20,748 bases of DNA from Candidatus Eiseniibacteriota bacterium (GTDB lineage Bacteria > Joyebacterota > Joyebacteria > Joyebacterales > Joyebacteraceae): contig JAUWBY010000011.1 in the NCBI GenBank assembly GCA_030609605.1, positions 1 through 20,748 of the forward strand, read 5' to 3'. The position numbers and the translations under genes are program-made. This document shows, one piece after another, positions 1-7,104 of the stretch (position 1 is the stretch's first letter; each line of letters begins with the position of its first letter). The notes under the pieces were generated by a model. It was given only the letters and a program-made list of their open reading frames with translations, searched no databases and was not told the origin of the DNA.

Positions 1-43
1 TGAGCTCCGCTACCGTCTTCGTCTTCAGTTCACTTCGTTTCAT
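1..43 (-). CDS. N-terminus of an unidentified gene running off the left edge
   Basis: On the minus strand an ATG at 43-41 is preceded by GGAG with a 7-base gap, and 14 codons stay open to the window edge (MKRSELKTKTVAEL). The short charged start resembles N-terminal helices of proteins such as Rho or ribosomal L29, but 14 residues cannot identify a family. The gene would lie 107 bases downstream of the radical SAM gene on the same strand. Start codon and ribosome binding site are seen; the identity is unknown. Confidence 0.5.
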   Translation of the reverse strand, partial: MKRSELKTKTVAEL

Positions 44-150
44 ACCCTGTCTCCGATGCGCGCCGCCCGTCCACCGGGTCTGCGTGCCCGGACTCCTTCT
101 GGTGCAGTATGTACCGGAGGCACAGTGATGTCAACCCGCTCGTGAATTCC

Positions 151-1200
151 TCACGATCCATCCGGTTTCAGCCTGCTCCCGGCTATCGGCGGGACGTCCT
201 CGAAGTGATCCTGTATCCATCCGTTTGTGAGACCTGACTCATCGTGCGATTCGAGCGCCCTGGCCCACTCGCTCGACGTGATTCGGCGCGCCAGGGGAGC
301 GCAGGCGCCTGCCCGATAGGCGGGATAGTACTGAGCCATGAGGCTCAGATACGTATCGGTGCTCAACTCCGCCGCAACGAACTGGAGCGCCTCCCTGGTA
401 CCAGATATGTCATTCGGCATCACGAGATGTCGTACAATGAGACCGCGTTCGGCAATCCCCATGGAATCGAGTTCAAGCACTCCCACTTGTCTGTGCATCT
501 CCTTGAGCGCCGCCCGGCAGACCTCGACATAGTCGGGAGCATCGGAGTACTCAGCAGCCGCTTCGGGGTCGGAGTAGCGGATATCGGCCAGATATATGTC
601 GACTATACCATCGAGAAGCTTCAACACCTCGATCGACTCGTAGCTGGACGTATTCCAGACAAGCGGGATGCCGACTCCCTCCCCCGCTGCGATCTCGAGA
701 GCTTCCAGTATCACGGCTGTGTAGTGAGTCGGAGAGACGAGATTGATGTTGTGGCACCCGGATCCGGCGAGCGAGATCATCATCCCAGCCAGCCCCTGCG
801 CAGTCGTGTCCGTACCCGCCCCCTCCTGGCTGAACCGATGGTTCTGGCAGTAGACGCAGGACATCGTGCAATGGCTGAAGAAGATGGTGCCGGATCCGCG
901 CGTCCCAGACAGGGGCGGCTCCTCCCCCGGGTGTGCGGTGTGGCTGTATATGGTAGCGGTCAGCGGTTCGCGGGCGGCAGTCCCAGCATCAGCGACCGCT
1001 GTCCCAGCGACGGCCGCTGTCCCAGCGGCTTGGCAGTACCCCAGCTCCCCGGCTGTGCGGTCGACGCCACAGCGTCGGGGACAGAGGCGACAGGCCGTCA
1101 GCATCTCGCGTGCGCGCTCCAGCTTCCGCTTGAGTTCGCCGCTCCTTGCTGCGAGTACGTAGCCAGGCGAGTTGATCAGAGCATCTCCAGAACAACACAA
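151..1200 (-). CDS. PflX-like radical SAM protein (pyruvate formate-lyase activating enzyme-like, COG1313 type)
   Basis: Probable 349-residue radical SAM enzyme. The Cx3Cx2C cluster motif is at C111, C115 and C118 (CTMSCVYCQN), preceded by the family signature EEPPLSGTRGSGTIFF. An N-terminal cysteine set (C37, C40, C44, C56; CRLCPRRCGVDR...GYC) is typical of this PflX-like group and probably binds metal. The substrate of the group is not established; some relatives are annotated as activating enzymes. A short Ala/Gly/Thr-rich stretch (about residues 57-76), encoded by imperfect tandem repeats, sits between the N-terminal cysteines and the radical SAM core and looks like a lineage-specific insertion. 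The TTG at 1200 overlaps the end of the upstream methyltransferase gene by 25 bases, implying co-transcription. The start is uncertain: an in-frame ATG lies at residue 33, but it would leave only four residues before the first cysteine. Confidence 0.88.
   Translation of the reverse strand: MCCSGDALINSPGYVLAARSGELKRKLERAREMLTACRLCPRRCGVDRTAGELGYCQAAGTAAVAGTAVADAGTAAREPLTATIYSHTAHPGEEPPLSGTRGSGTIFFSHCTMSCVYCQNHRFSQEGAGTDTTAQGLAGMMISLAGSGCHNINLVSPTHYTAVILEALEIAAGEGVGIPLVWNTSSYESIEVLKLLDGIVDIYLADIRYSDPEAAAEYSDAPDYVEVCRAALKEMHRQVGVLELDSMGIAERGLIVRHLVMPNDISGTREALQFVAAELSTDTYLSLMAQYYPAYRAGACAPLARRITSSEWARALESHDESGLTNGWIQDHFEDVPPIAGSRLKPDGS
977..1027. repeat. Short imperfect tandem repeat inside the radical SAM gene
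   Basis: The plus-strand 12-mer GCTGTCCCAGCG occurs at 998-1009 and 1016-1027 (18-base period), with a related GCAGTCCCAGC at 977-987. Spacings are multiples of three, so the minus-strand gene encodes a repeating Gly-Thr-Ala-rich peptide. The repeats explain the extra low-complexity residues in the protein and suggest expansion by replication slippage. Confidence 0.6.
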
Positions 1201-2360
1201 GCAAGGTACTCGGTCTCGGGATGACCGAGGATGACCGGGTGGTCACGACTCTGGCTCCGGACCTCTACGACCCTGGCATGCCTGCCGGCTTCCCGGGCGG
1301 CGGCTACGAGGGTATTGAGAAAAGCCTCACGCTCCACGAGATGGGAGCACGTGGATGTCACAAGGAAGCCCCCTGGAGACAGCGTGGACATCGCAAGCCG
1401 ATTGAGCGAGCGGTATGCACGGAGAGCTTCTCTTATGCGCTTCCTGTTCTTCGCGAGCCCCGGAGGATCGAGGAAAGCGAGCCCGAACTTCCGTTTGGAG
1501 CGGCTCAGCTTCGCGAGACTCCTGAACATATCCCCACGGATGAACTCCACCTTGTCCGCGAGCCCGTTCAGAGTTGCGTTCCTGCCGGCAAGATCCAGAG
1601 CTGGAGCAGAGGAGTCAAATCCCGTGACGCTGGTAGCGCCTCCTGCCGCCGCGGCCAGCGACCACGCGCCCGTGTAGCAGCAGCAATCGAGCACGTCACG
1701 CCCGGCGGCAAGTCGGGCCGCGACTTGCCGATTCTCCCTCTGGTCGAGGAAGAGGCCGGTCTTCTGGCCGTTGAGGACATCAACCAGGAGTCTGGTCCCA
1801 TCCTGATCCACCTCGACCGGAGCGTCTGCATTGCCCTTCACCACTTTCTTCTCCAGCGGCAGCCCCTCAAGTACCCGAATGCGCGAATCGTTTCTGATGA
1901 CGATCGTGTCGGGTTTCAGCAGCTCATCGAGAAGCTCTGTGATGACGTTGAGGCGGATCTCGATTCCGGCGGTCAGCGACTGGATCGCAAGGGTTGAGCC
2001 GTAGCGATCCACGATCAGTCCAGGCAGGAGATCCGACTCGCTGTAGACGGCTCTGTAGGTCGTATCACCCGGCCAGATCTTCTCGCGAAATGCGAGTGCA
2101 TGTTTGAGACGGCGCTTCAGAAACGCGGGGGTGATCTCGACCCTCGACCTCGCGAGCAGCCGTACAGCAATGAGGGAGTTGGGATTCATGTAGCCGGTGC
2201 CGAGCACGTGTCCCGCTCCGTCGACAACGTGGACGGTGTCACCAGGGGTGACAGTTCCTTCGATGCTCTCCAGTTCGTTACTGAAAACCCACATATGTCC
2301 TGAGCGGAGCCGCTTGTCTCCACCCTTCTTGAGGACTACTGATTTCACGCTCTCTGCCAC
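1176..2360 (-). CDS. rlmI: 23S rRNA (cytosine-C5)-methyltransferase, RlmI/RlmCD type (COG1092)
   Basis: SAM-dependent RNA m5C methyltransferase of the RlmI family; the E. coli enzyme methylates C1962 of 23S rRNA. From the chosen start it is 394 residues, normal for the family. An N-terminal PUA-like domain (KSVVLKKGGDKRLRSGHMWVFSNE, split here only by my wording) is followed by the EEHMT-type linker and a Rossmann core. Visible motifs are GLFLDQREN near residue 203, DVLDCCCYTGAWS near 223-235, LDPPGLAKNRK near 297-307 and STCSHLV near 336-342, which holds the catalytic cysteine. An upstream ATG at 2435 would add 25 residues but has no ribosome binding site. The GTG at 2360-2358 has GGAGG 8 bases ahead and places the PUA domain at the usual position, so I chose it. 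The stop overlaps the start of the radical SAM gene. The C1962 target is inferred from the family. Confidence 0.9.
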   Translation of the reverse strand: MAESVKSVVLKKGGDKRLRSGHMWVFSNELESIEGTVTPGDTVHVVDGAGHVLGTGYMNPNSLIAVRLLARSRVEITPAFLKRRLKHALAFREKIWPGDTTYRAVYSESDLLPGLIVDRYGSTLAIQSLTAGIEIRLNVITELLDELLKPDTIVIRNDSRIRVLEGLPLEKKVVKGNADAPVEVDQDGTRLLVDVLNGQKTGLFLDQRENRQVAARLAAGRDVLDCCCYTGAWSLAAAAGGATSVTGFDSSAPALDLAGRNATLNGLADKVEFIRGDMFRSLAKLSRSKRKFGLAFLDPPGLAKNRKRIREALRAYRSLNRLAMSTLSPGGFLVTSTCSHLVEREAFLNTLVAAAREAGRHARVVEVRSQSRDHPVILGHPETEYLACVVLEML

Positions 2361-2566
2361 GTACACCGCCTCCAGATCCCTGACAAACCCAACAGCTGCT
2401 GCTTCGACCCTGCCCGTGAGGAACGCTCTATGCATCAGTTATCGATGAGAGGACACAGATAGCACCAGAATGGAGCGAAAGCAACCAGGAACGACGCAAA
2501 ACGCGTCTCCTGAATGTTGTTCACGAATCTGCCGGGCGATACGCCCGAAGCCATAAGGAGGGATTC
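2361..2566. promoter_or_regulatory. Divergent intergenic region between rlmI and the secreted-protein gene
   Basis: This 206-base stretch separates the minus-strand methyltransferase from the plus-strand secreted protein and must hold both promoters. A weak minus-strand pair is visible (TTGCTT at 2484-2479, 17-base spacer, TATCTG at 2461-2456). No convincing plus-strand sigma-70 pair was found. A small inverted repeat, GACGC-AAAAC-GCGTC, lies at 2493-2507. The hairpin next to the plus-strand start is listed separately. Confidence 0.35.
2533..2547 (+). promoter_or_regulatory. 5'-UTR hairpin just before the ribosome binding site of the secreted-protein gene
   Basis: CGGGCG-ATA-CGCCCG forms a perfect 6-bp stem with a 3-base loop. 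It ends about 7 bases before the strong ribosome binding site AAGGAGGG (2555-2562) of the gene starting at 2567. Such a placement could stabilise the message or tune initiation. The structure is seen; any function is inference. Confidence 0.35.
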
Positions 2567-3292
2567 ATGTACACGAGAGCGATCATTGTGCTTTTCGCGC
2601 TCCTCGTCGTTGCGGCGCCCGTCGGCGCCCGCGAAGCACCGCTGGATGCTGACTACATCACCACAAACAGGCTCAACATCTTCTCCCTCGTGGACCGCAC
2701 CCCGGGAGACCTGTGCGAGGCGTGCAATAATAGCTACTACTGGATTGTCAACGGGTGGCTGCTGGGAAACGAATCGTACAAGACCTACTGCGACCCGTCC
2801 GAGTGCCCGGAGTGCATCGGCGGATGGAAACCGATCGGTGTAACCATATATCTGTACTGGGCCGAAGAGAACACGTGTGAGCTGACCCTGTCGGTCGATG
2901 TCGAGGAGATCGACTGGAGTGTACCGGACTGCCCGATGCCGGCCGCCCTGATCGTTGCGTCCGACCCGATTGTGGTGGGACCGTTCAGTCCGCCCGGATT
3001 GTGGGCGATCACCATTCCGCTCCCTGAGGACTGCCCCGTGCTTGATGAGCCGTTCTTCGCCAGCATCAGCTTCCTCGACGCCTGTGCTGAGATACCTGAT
3101 CTCGTCACTGACGAAGGCCCGTGCCTTCCGTGCATTACGTGGAATGACTGGGGTTCCGGCTGGCAGGATCTCTGCGACTTCGGTTTTCCAGGCAATCTGA
3201 GTGTCTACACGACACTCGAGTGCCAGGGTCCGTCGCCGGTCCATCGCGCGACATGGACGACGATCAAGAACACCTACAGGGTTGCGGAGTAG
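2567..3292 (+). CDS. Secreted cysteine-rich protein of unknown function
   Basis: A 241-residue protein with a clear Sec signal peptide: MYTR, a hydrophobic core, then a probable cut after PVGA near residue 21. The mature chain has 13 cysteines, including three CxxC pairs (CEAC near 49-52, CPEC near 80-83, CLPC near 182-185), and many Trp, Tyr, Pro and acidic residues. This suits an exported beta-rich domain with disulfides or bound metal. I recognise no family. It is the only plus-strand gene in the window, has a near-perfect ribosome binding site (AAGGAGGG, 4 bases before ATG) and ends upstream of an intrinsic terminator, so it is probably a single-gene transcript. The 269-residue minus-strand frame over the same bases has no signal peptide, domain or ribosome site and is a shadow. 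Confidence 0.8.
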   Translation: MYTRAIIVLFALLVVAAPVGAREAPLDADYITTNRLNIFSLVDRTPGDLCEACNNSYYWIVNGWLLGNESYKTYCDPSECPECIGGWKPIGVTIYLYWAEENTCELTLSVDVEEIDWSVPDCPMPAALIVASDPIVVGPFSPPGLWAITIPLPEDCPVLDEPFFASISFLDACAEIPDLVTDEGPCLPCITWNDWGSGWQDLCDFGFPGNLSVYTTLECQGPSPVHRATWTTIKNTYRVAE

Positions 3293-3347
3293 CCTCCGGC
3301 AAATCCGGAGAACGGACTCAATCCCCCCGGGAAGCAGGTCCGAAGAG

Positions 3348-3375
3348 AAGGCAGGCCATTGAAGTGGCCTGCCTT
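3348..3375. terminator. Bidirectional intrinsic terminator between convergent genes
   Basis: AAGGCAGGCCA pairs perfectly (11 bp) with TGGCCTGCCTT around a 6-base loop, followed by TTCTC on the plus strand and TTCTCTTC on the minus strand. It lies between the stops of the plus-strand secreted-protein gene (3292) and the minus-strand gene ending at 3424, so it can serve both. Confidence 0.8.
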
Positions 3376-3423
3376 TCTCGTTCAGTCCGGCTGGGACAGG
3401 ATCGGGGACGCGCCCACATCCAT

Positions 3424-4431
3424 CTAGCGATGCAGCAGGAACGAGACCCTTCCGTCTCCGACGATTATGATTGCGTCCTGAACCTCTATGTCCAAGCCCG
3501 AAGCCTTGACAGAGAGCGCTCCGTTCAAGTGGTTGATGCCGTATTGCGGGGTGAATGGTTCCCCTCCCACCGTGATCTCGTACTCGTCCGGGGCTTCGAA
3601 TATGAGCTGTTGGAAATCGAATTCGTCCTGTCCCAGAACCACGGCAACGGGGCCACCCGCGAGATAGACATGCGATCCTCCTGAGTATTCGATCTTGAGA
3701 ACCCGCTTGTGGACAGCCCGATGCCTGTCAACCTCCGCGATATACTCGCGGTCGTACGAGACAGTCGTGCTCACAAGCTGTTCGGTGTTGATCGTGAAGA
3801 GCGCTTCCTCGCTGAGAGCAATCTGCTCAAAGAGTTTCTCTGGTTCGGACTTCGTTCGATCAATGAACGCCGCTGCGGCCTCTTCTCGACGCGCAAATCC
3901 GTGTCGTTCGAGAATCCGTGCAACGTCCGCCGAGCCACCCGAGAAGTGAGTCCAGAGGACTGCATAGGGGTCGATACAGCGCTCCGAGACAACTGTCTTC
4001 CAGTCCGGCTCTATCCTGTCCAGAAGGATACAGATGGCAGTGCCTGAACACAGGAACCAATCTCCCTTGTACCAATCGATGTCGCATGCCGACTTGAACA
4101 GGTGCTTCTCGCACCCGGGCACTCCAAGTGCTCCCGCGAGCAGCGGCTGCGTCCTGTCGCTGAGAAACCGTGGCGCCGCGTCTCTGCATATGACGCCTAC
4201 GTAGGCCGCTGTGCCGTCGACGTGCTCACGGTGACGTTCATAGTCTACGAAGCGCCCGGTCATACCGATGCGCCTGAACCCTCTTACACTGACGAAGTCC
4301 CTGACGATAGCATCGAGGGAATCGGAAGATGCAGCCATCGCCGCCGCGAGAAGCTCGCATTCGATATCGACCAGCACCAGATTCCGGGGAGAGGTGGAGA
4401 ATCCGGAACCGAAGTCAAGCGGCTCGTTCAT
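3424..4431 (-). CDS. C-terminal part of a frameshifted secreted protein of unknown function
   Basis: This 335-residue frame begins at an ATG that overlaps the stop of the upstream frame (ATGA, 4428-4431). Its reading frame stays open and protein-like upstream of that ATG (RLPSAFRQAFAAYQTVQCPE), whereas the tail of the upstream frame there looks out of frame. I therefore read it as the larger part of one gene with the 4428-4886 frame. One added base in the G run at 4501-4504 would join them into 487 residues. The chain has several cysteines and a probable beta-rich C-terminus (about residues 220-335). Part of the middle (DIDWYKGDWFLCSGTAICI) looks like a compact fold. I recognise no family or catalytic motif. 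The alternative is two genes coupled by the ATGA overlap, in which case this part would lack a signal peptide. Confidence 0.65.
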   Translation of the reverse strand: MNEPLDFGSGFSTSPRNLVLVDIECELLAAAMAASSDSLDAIVRDFVSVRGFRRIGMTGRFVDYERHREHVDGTAAYVGVICRDAAPRFLSDRTQPLLAGALGVPGCEKHLFKSACDIDWYKGDWFLCSGTAICILLDRIEPDWKTVVSERCIDPYAVLWTHFSGGSADVARILERHGFARREEAAAAFIDRTKSEPEKLFEQIALSEEALFTINTEQLVSTTVSYDREYIAEVDRHRAVHKRVLKIEYSGGSHVYLAGGPVAVVLGQDEFDFQQLIFEAPDEYEITVGGEPFTPQYGINHLNGALSVKASGLDIEVQDAIIIVGDGRVSFLLHR

Positions 4432-4886
4432 CTCGGGACACTGTACCGTCTGGTAGGCAGCGAAAGCTTGGCGGAATGCGGAAGGAAGCCTTCGGGCTGT
4501 GGGGACACACGGACAAACGCCGTTCGCGTCTCACCGATATAGCCAGTTACTGGAGAAACAGACTCCGCTTCTGTCGAGGCATGATAGATGGGTGCGCTCA
4601 CGGGAAGCCCGGTCCGCATGCGCGTGAGTCCGGAGGGTGGCACCGGGTGATTCAGAACGTAGCAGGAGGCACTGCTGTCGGACAGGAGCGCGAACGTTGA
4701 AGAGGAAATCTTCCAGTCCGGCCAGAGCGTGGCGCTCAGGGCGTCCAGGGTAAGGATGGCATCGAGCTGCTCCAGCGCTGTCGCTTCAATCGCTGTGGGC
4801 GTCTGCGCCGATGCGCACTGCGATCCTCCGGCGAGCAAGACCACGGCGGCCACGATTACGAGAAAGTACATCCTTTCCCTGCTCAT
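4428..4886 (-). CDS. N-terminal part of a frameshifted secreted protein (signal peptide fragment)
   Basis: From the ATG at 4886, which has GGGAG 7 bases ahead, the product starts MSRERMYFLVIVAAVVLLAGG and is predicted to be cut after ASA near residue 27. An upstream in-frame ATG at 4913 lacks a comparable ribosome site. About 100 residues look like a normal exported domain. The last 25 or so (from the proline after VRVS) are Pro/Arg/Ser-rich and probably translated out of frame, ending at a TGA that overlaps the next frame. Between 4428 and about 4527 the frame used by the downstream part is open, so the break must lie there; the G run at 4501-4504 (CCCC on the coding strand) is the best candidate. 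The junction has no classic slippery heptamer, so programmed frameshifting is unlikely. Function unknown. Confidence 0.65.
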   Translation of the reverse strand: MSRERMYFLVIVAAVVLLAGGSQCASAQTPTAIEATALEQLDAILTLDALSATLWPDWKISSSTFALLSDSSASCYVLNHPVPPSGLTRMRTGLPVSAPIYHASTEAESVSPVTGYIGETRTAFVRVSPQPEGFLPHSAKLSLPTRRYSVPR

Positions 4887-4921
4887 CTCGCTACTCCCAG
4901 CGCATACCGACACCTGTTTTC

Positions 4922-4950
4922 ATACTAGAACAGGATGGCAAGGAGCTCAA
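4922..4950 (-). promoter_or_regulatory. Candidate sigma-70-type promoter of the split secreted-protein gene
   Basis: On the minus strand TTGAGC (4950-4945) and TAGTAT (4927-4922) are separated by exactly 17 bases, each matching consensus at four of six positions. The predicted start would give a leader of about 28 bases before the ATG at 4886. Confidence 0.45.
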
Positions 4951-5040
4951 GGGGCAGACCTCGGTTTTCTGTAGCCATCTGCCACGGTGGTGAAATACGT
5001 TCAGGAATCTCCACTGGTCGGAAACGCGACTGAAGGTGCC

Positions 5041-5062
5041 AGGGGCCCCTCATGGGGCCCCT
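5041..5062 (-). terminator. GC-rich hairpin after the protease gene
   Basis: AGGGGCCCC and GGGGCCCCT form a 9-bp stem with a TCAT loop, starting 12 bases past the stop codon of the protease gene (5075). On the minus strand it is not followed by a U run, so it may be a weak terminator or an mRNA 3'-end stabiliser. It closes the 9816-5075 unit. Confidence 0.5.
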
Positions 5063-5074
5063 TTCCGCCAGCCG

Positions 5075-7018
5075 CTAGAACAGATCTTCCAGCTTGAGCT
5101 TCACACTCTTGTGCCTACCGTCCCGCAGAATACCGATCTTGTACTTCGTCCCAGGATCAGCACGCATGAGTTCGCGCAGCGCGAGGAGCCCGTCCAGGTG
5201 TTCCACCTCTATGTCGTTGATATACACGACGATATCGCCCTCGCGGAGTCCCACCCGCTCAGCAGGCGTGCCCGGCGCTACGAAGAGCACAGAGACATCA
5301 TCCCCCTCCGGCCGCCAGAGCTGGAGCCCCGACCTGTCCGGGGGGAACTTCCGGGCGTAGTCATCGCCCTTCTCGAAAACCACCTGTTGGCGCTCGTAGT
5401 CGAGGTAGAGAACGAAATTCCTCAGTGTTCTGTTTCCAAGGTTTCCGATGAGCTCACTTCTACTGAACGCTCCTTTGAGCTCGCTCGTCGGGATGCCGAT
5501 GACGGGCTCATCCAGTACGTAGCCGCCTATCTCAACTGTTTCAAACTTGATCCCGCGCACAGCGAACCTCCCGCCGGCGCCGAATCCGATGCGGTCCACT
5601 CCGTCACGGTCGAGCATCCCGTTCGCTTGTGCATAGGGGTAGTGGAAAGTCTCTCCGCTGGCCCCAAGGTCAAGACTCCATTTCCCCGTGTAGATGCCGT
5701 CGACGCTCATGGGAATCGTGAAGGTGTTGCCGCTCAGCGGCGCATCGATCATCACGCCCGGACCGTCATAGGCAAAGGACGATGGATCGTAGAACGACAG
5801 GAGTTCGTTGGCGTAATCGACACGCGTCACGAACCGCGAGAGGAAGTCGTAGCCCAGGATGCCCGCCACTTCCAGATCACCTGTCTGTTCGAAGAGACCG
5901 GCGATATCGATGGCGGCCGCAGTCTGCTCTCCGAATTCGATCCCTTGTATGGAGAAAGGCGGTAGATCCACGAACGAGACTTCGACCGTATTGCCCGCCC
6001 CACCTCCCTTCACCGAGCCCTCGGGCTCAAGCCCCAGCTCTCGGGCGTAGGTCTCATCGATCACGGTCATGCTGGCGCCGGTGTCGAGAATCCATGTGCT
6101 CTCGCGGCAGCCGATGATCACGTCCATGTAGATGTGGCTCTCGATGAAGCGCATCGGGACGTTCTCTGAGCTCGTACCGTGCGTGAACACGTAGTCGCAG
6201 GCTTCATCCGAGGGCGGATCGAAGATCGACGGGTCGAGTTCGGGGTTCGCTTCGTACTTCGTTGTCACAACGATATGCTTCTGACCGATGGGGAGGATTT
6301 CCGTCTCCGCGCGAAAGGCGTGCAGCACACCGTCCACTTCTCTGTAGTCCGAGAACACGCAATGCGAAACACCATCAGGATTGATATCGCTCTGTTTCAC
6401 CATCAGATGGGTGGACGTGTCGATGTAGAGCAGGGTGACATCGGAGTTCAGGCTGTTCGCCACACGGATGACGTGACACTCGGCCCCCCCCACATCATCG
6501 GCACCGTCGTACGAGAGCGAGAAAAGGCTCGAGCCACGATCGAGGTGCTCGTACTCCCCGAATGCGGTGTCCACGGTGTGACGCGTGAGAGCTGCCTCAT
6601 CGCGCGTGATCTGGAGCTTCCCATTGGTATCCAGCGCCCACATCACGTCTCCATTGTTGCCCACGATCTGTTTGATAACAGTTAGGTCCGCTTCTGCGCG
6701 CTCCATTCCCGGGCGCATCGTCCACTGCTCAATCGTACCGGAGAGACCGGGCAGGGTTATCGTCGCCGTAAGATGAGACGTCTTCTCGGCCATGATGGCA
6801 TGCAGGCCGCCGAGCGCCTCGATGTGCTCCTCCATCACGGCATACGGGTCGATCGACTCCGCCCGGCAGAGCCCGGTGACGATGAGAAGTGTGACAGTAA
6901 CCACGATTCCGGTGGCCAGCCAGAGGATGCTTCTTTTCCTCCCCGTCTTTGCGGGAATCGCGACCGCGACCTGCCGGTGAACGGGCTCGTTGGTGCTGCT
7001 CTGTTTCGTGTGCTCCAT
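5075..7018 (-). CDS. Membrane-anchored double retropepsin-like aspartyl protease with PDZ domain
   Basis: A 647-residue protein. A short cytoplasmic tail precedes one membrane helix (about 30-50). Residues 55-275 resemble a lipoprotein-carrier-like beta domain, the region often seen before such proteases. Two pepsin-like halves follow: the first has D312-T313-G314 (ILDTGAS) and ILGYDFLSRF near 387-396; the second has D450-L451-G452 (SLDLGAS) and GNLGNRTLRNF near 525-535. A PDZ domain (about 565-647; APGTPAERVGLREGDIVVYIN) ends the chain. It probably cleaves or binds envelope proteins outside the inner membrane. The second site has Leu for Thr, so one half may be degenerate, or the two halves may form one active site. 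The ATG at 7018 has AGGA 6 bases ahead; the GTG at 7108 lacks such support. It lies 86 bases after the SpoIIE gene. Substrate unknown. Confidence 0.85.
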   Translation of the reverse strand: MEHTKQSSTNEPVHRQVAVAIPAKTGRKRSILWLATGIVVTVTLLIVTGLCRAESIDPYAVMEEHIEALGGLHAIMAEKTSHLTATITLPGLSGTIEQWTMRPGMERAEADLTVIKQIVGNNGDVMWALDTNGKLQITRDEAALTRHTVDTAFGEYEHLDRGSSLFSLSYDGADDVGGAECHVIRVANSLNSDVTLLYIDTSTHLMVKQSDINPDGVSHCVFSDYREVDGVLHAFRAETEILPIGQKHIVVTTKYEANPELDPSIFDPPSDEACDYVFTHGTSSENVPMRFIESHIYMDVIIGCRESTWILDTGASMTVIDETYARELGLEPEGSVKGGGAGNTVEVSFVDLPPFSIQGIEFGEQTAAAIDIAGLFEQTGDLEVAGILGYDFLSRFVTRVDYANELLSFYDPSSFAYDGPGVMIDAPLSGNTFTIPMSVDGIYTGKWSLDLGASGETFHYPYAQANGMLDRDGVDRIGFGAGGRFAVRGIKFETVEIGGYVLDEPVIGIPTSELKGAFSRSELIGNLGNRTLRNFVLYLDYERQQVVFEKGDDYARKFPPDRSGLQLWRPEGDDVSVLFVAPGTPAERVGLREGDIVVYINDIEVEHLDGLLALRELMRADPGTKYKIGILRDGRHKSVKLKLEDLF

Positions 7019-7034
7019 CACTTGTCCTTTCCTT

Positions 7035-7054
7035 GGAAGCGATATCGTGCTTCC
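7035..7054 (-). promoter_or_regulatory. Inverted repeat in the leader of the protease gene
   Basis: GGAAGC and GCTTCC flank an 8-base spacer containing GATATC, 16 bases upstream of the ATG at 7018 and just before its ribosome binding site. It could be a leader hairpin or an operator. Only the symmetry is seen. Confidence 0.25.
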
Positions 7055-7104
7055 GCTCCCACGGCAAGATCCGTCACATGCCGGCCAATCGACTCGGGAG
7101 CGGG

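Noticed and set aside
74..91. CCGGG-CCCGG inverted repeat between the radical SAM gene and the left-edge gene
   Set aside because: Only 5 bp and no U run, so not supportable as a terminator; chance symmetry is likely in GC-rich sequence.
244..1224. 326-residue plus-strand frame over the radical SAM gene
   Set aside because: Antisense shadow of a gene with clear radical SAM motifs; composition is Arg/Gly-rich and not family-like.
2435..3244. 269-residue minus-strand frame opposite the plus-strand secreted protein
   Set aside because: No ribosome site, signal peptide or recognisable domain; Arg-rich. The plus-strand frame has a signal peptide and a near-perfect ribosome site.
4485..4530. Programmed -1 frameshift as an explanation for the split secreted gene
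   Set aside because: No X-XXY-YYZ slippery heptamer in the right phase and no obvious downstream structure; a missing base in the G run explains the data more simply.
5036..5965. 309-residue plus-strand frame opposite the protease gene
   Set aside because: Opposite a gene with DTG and PDZ motifs; its start lies in the terminator hairpin and no ribosome site is seen.
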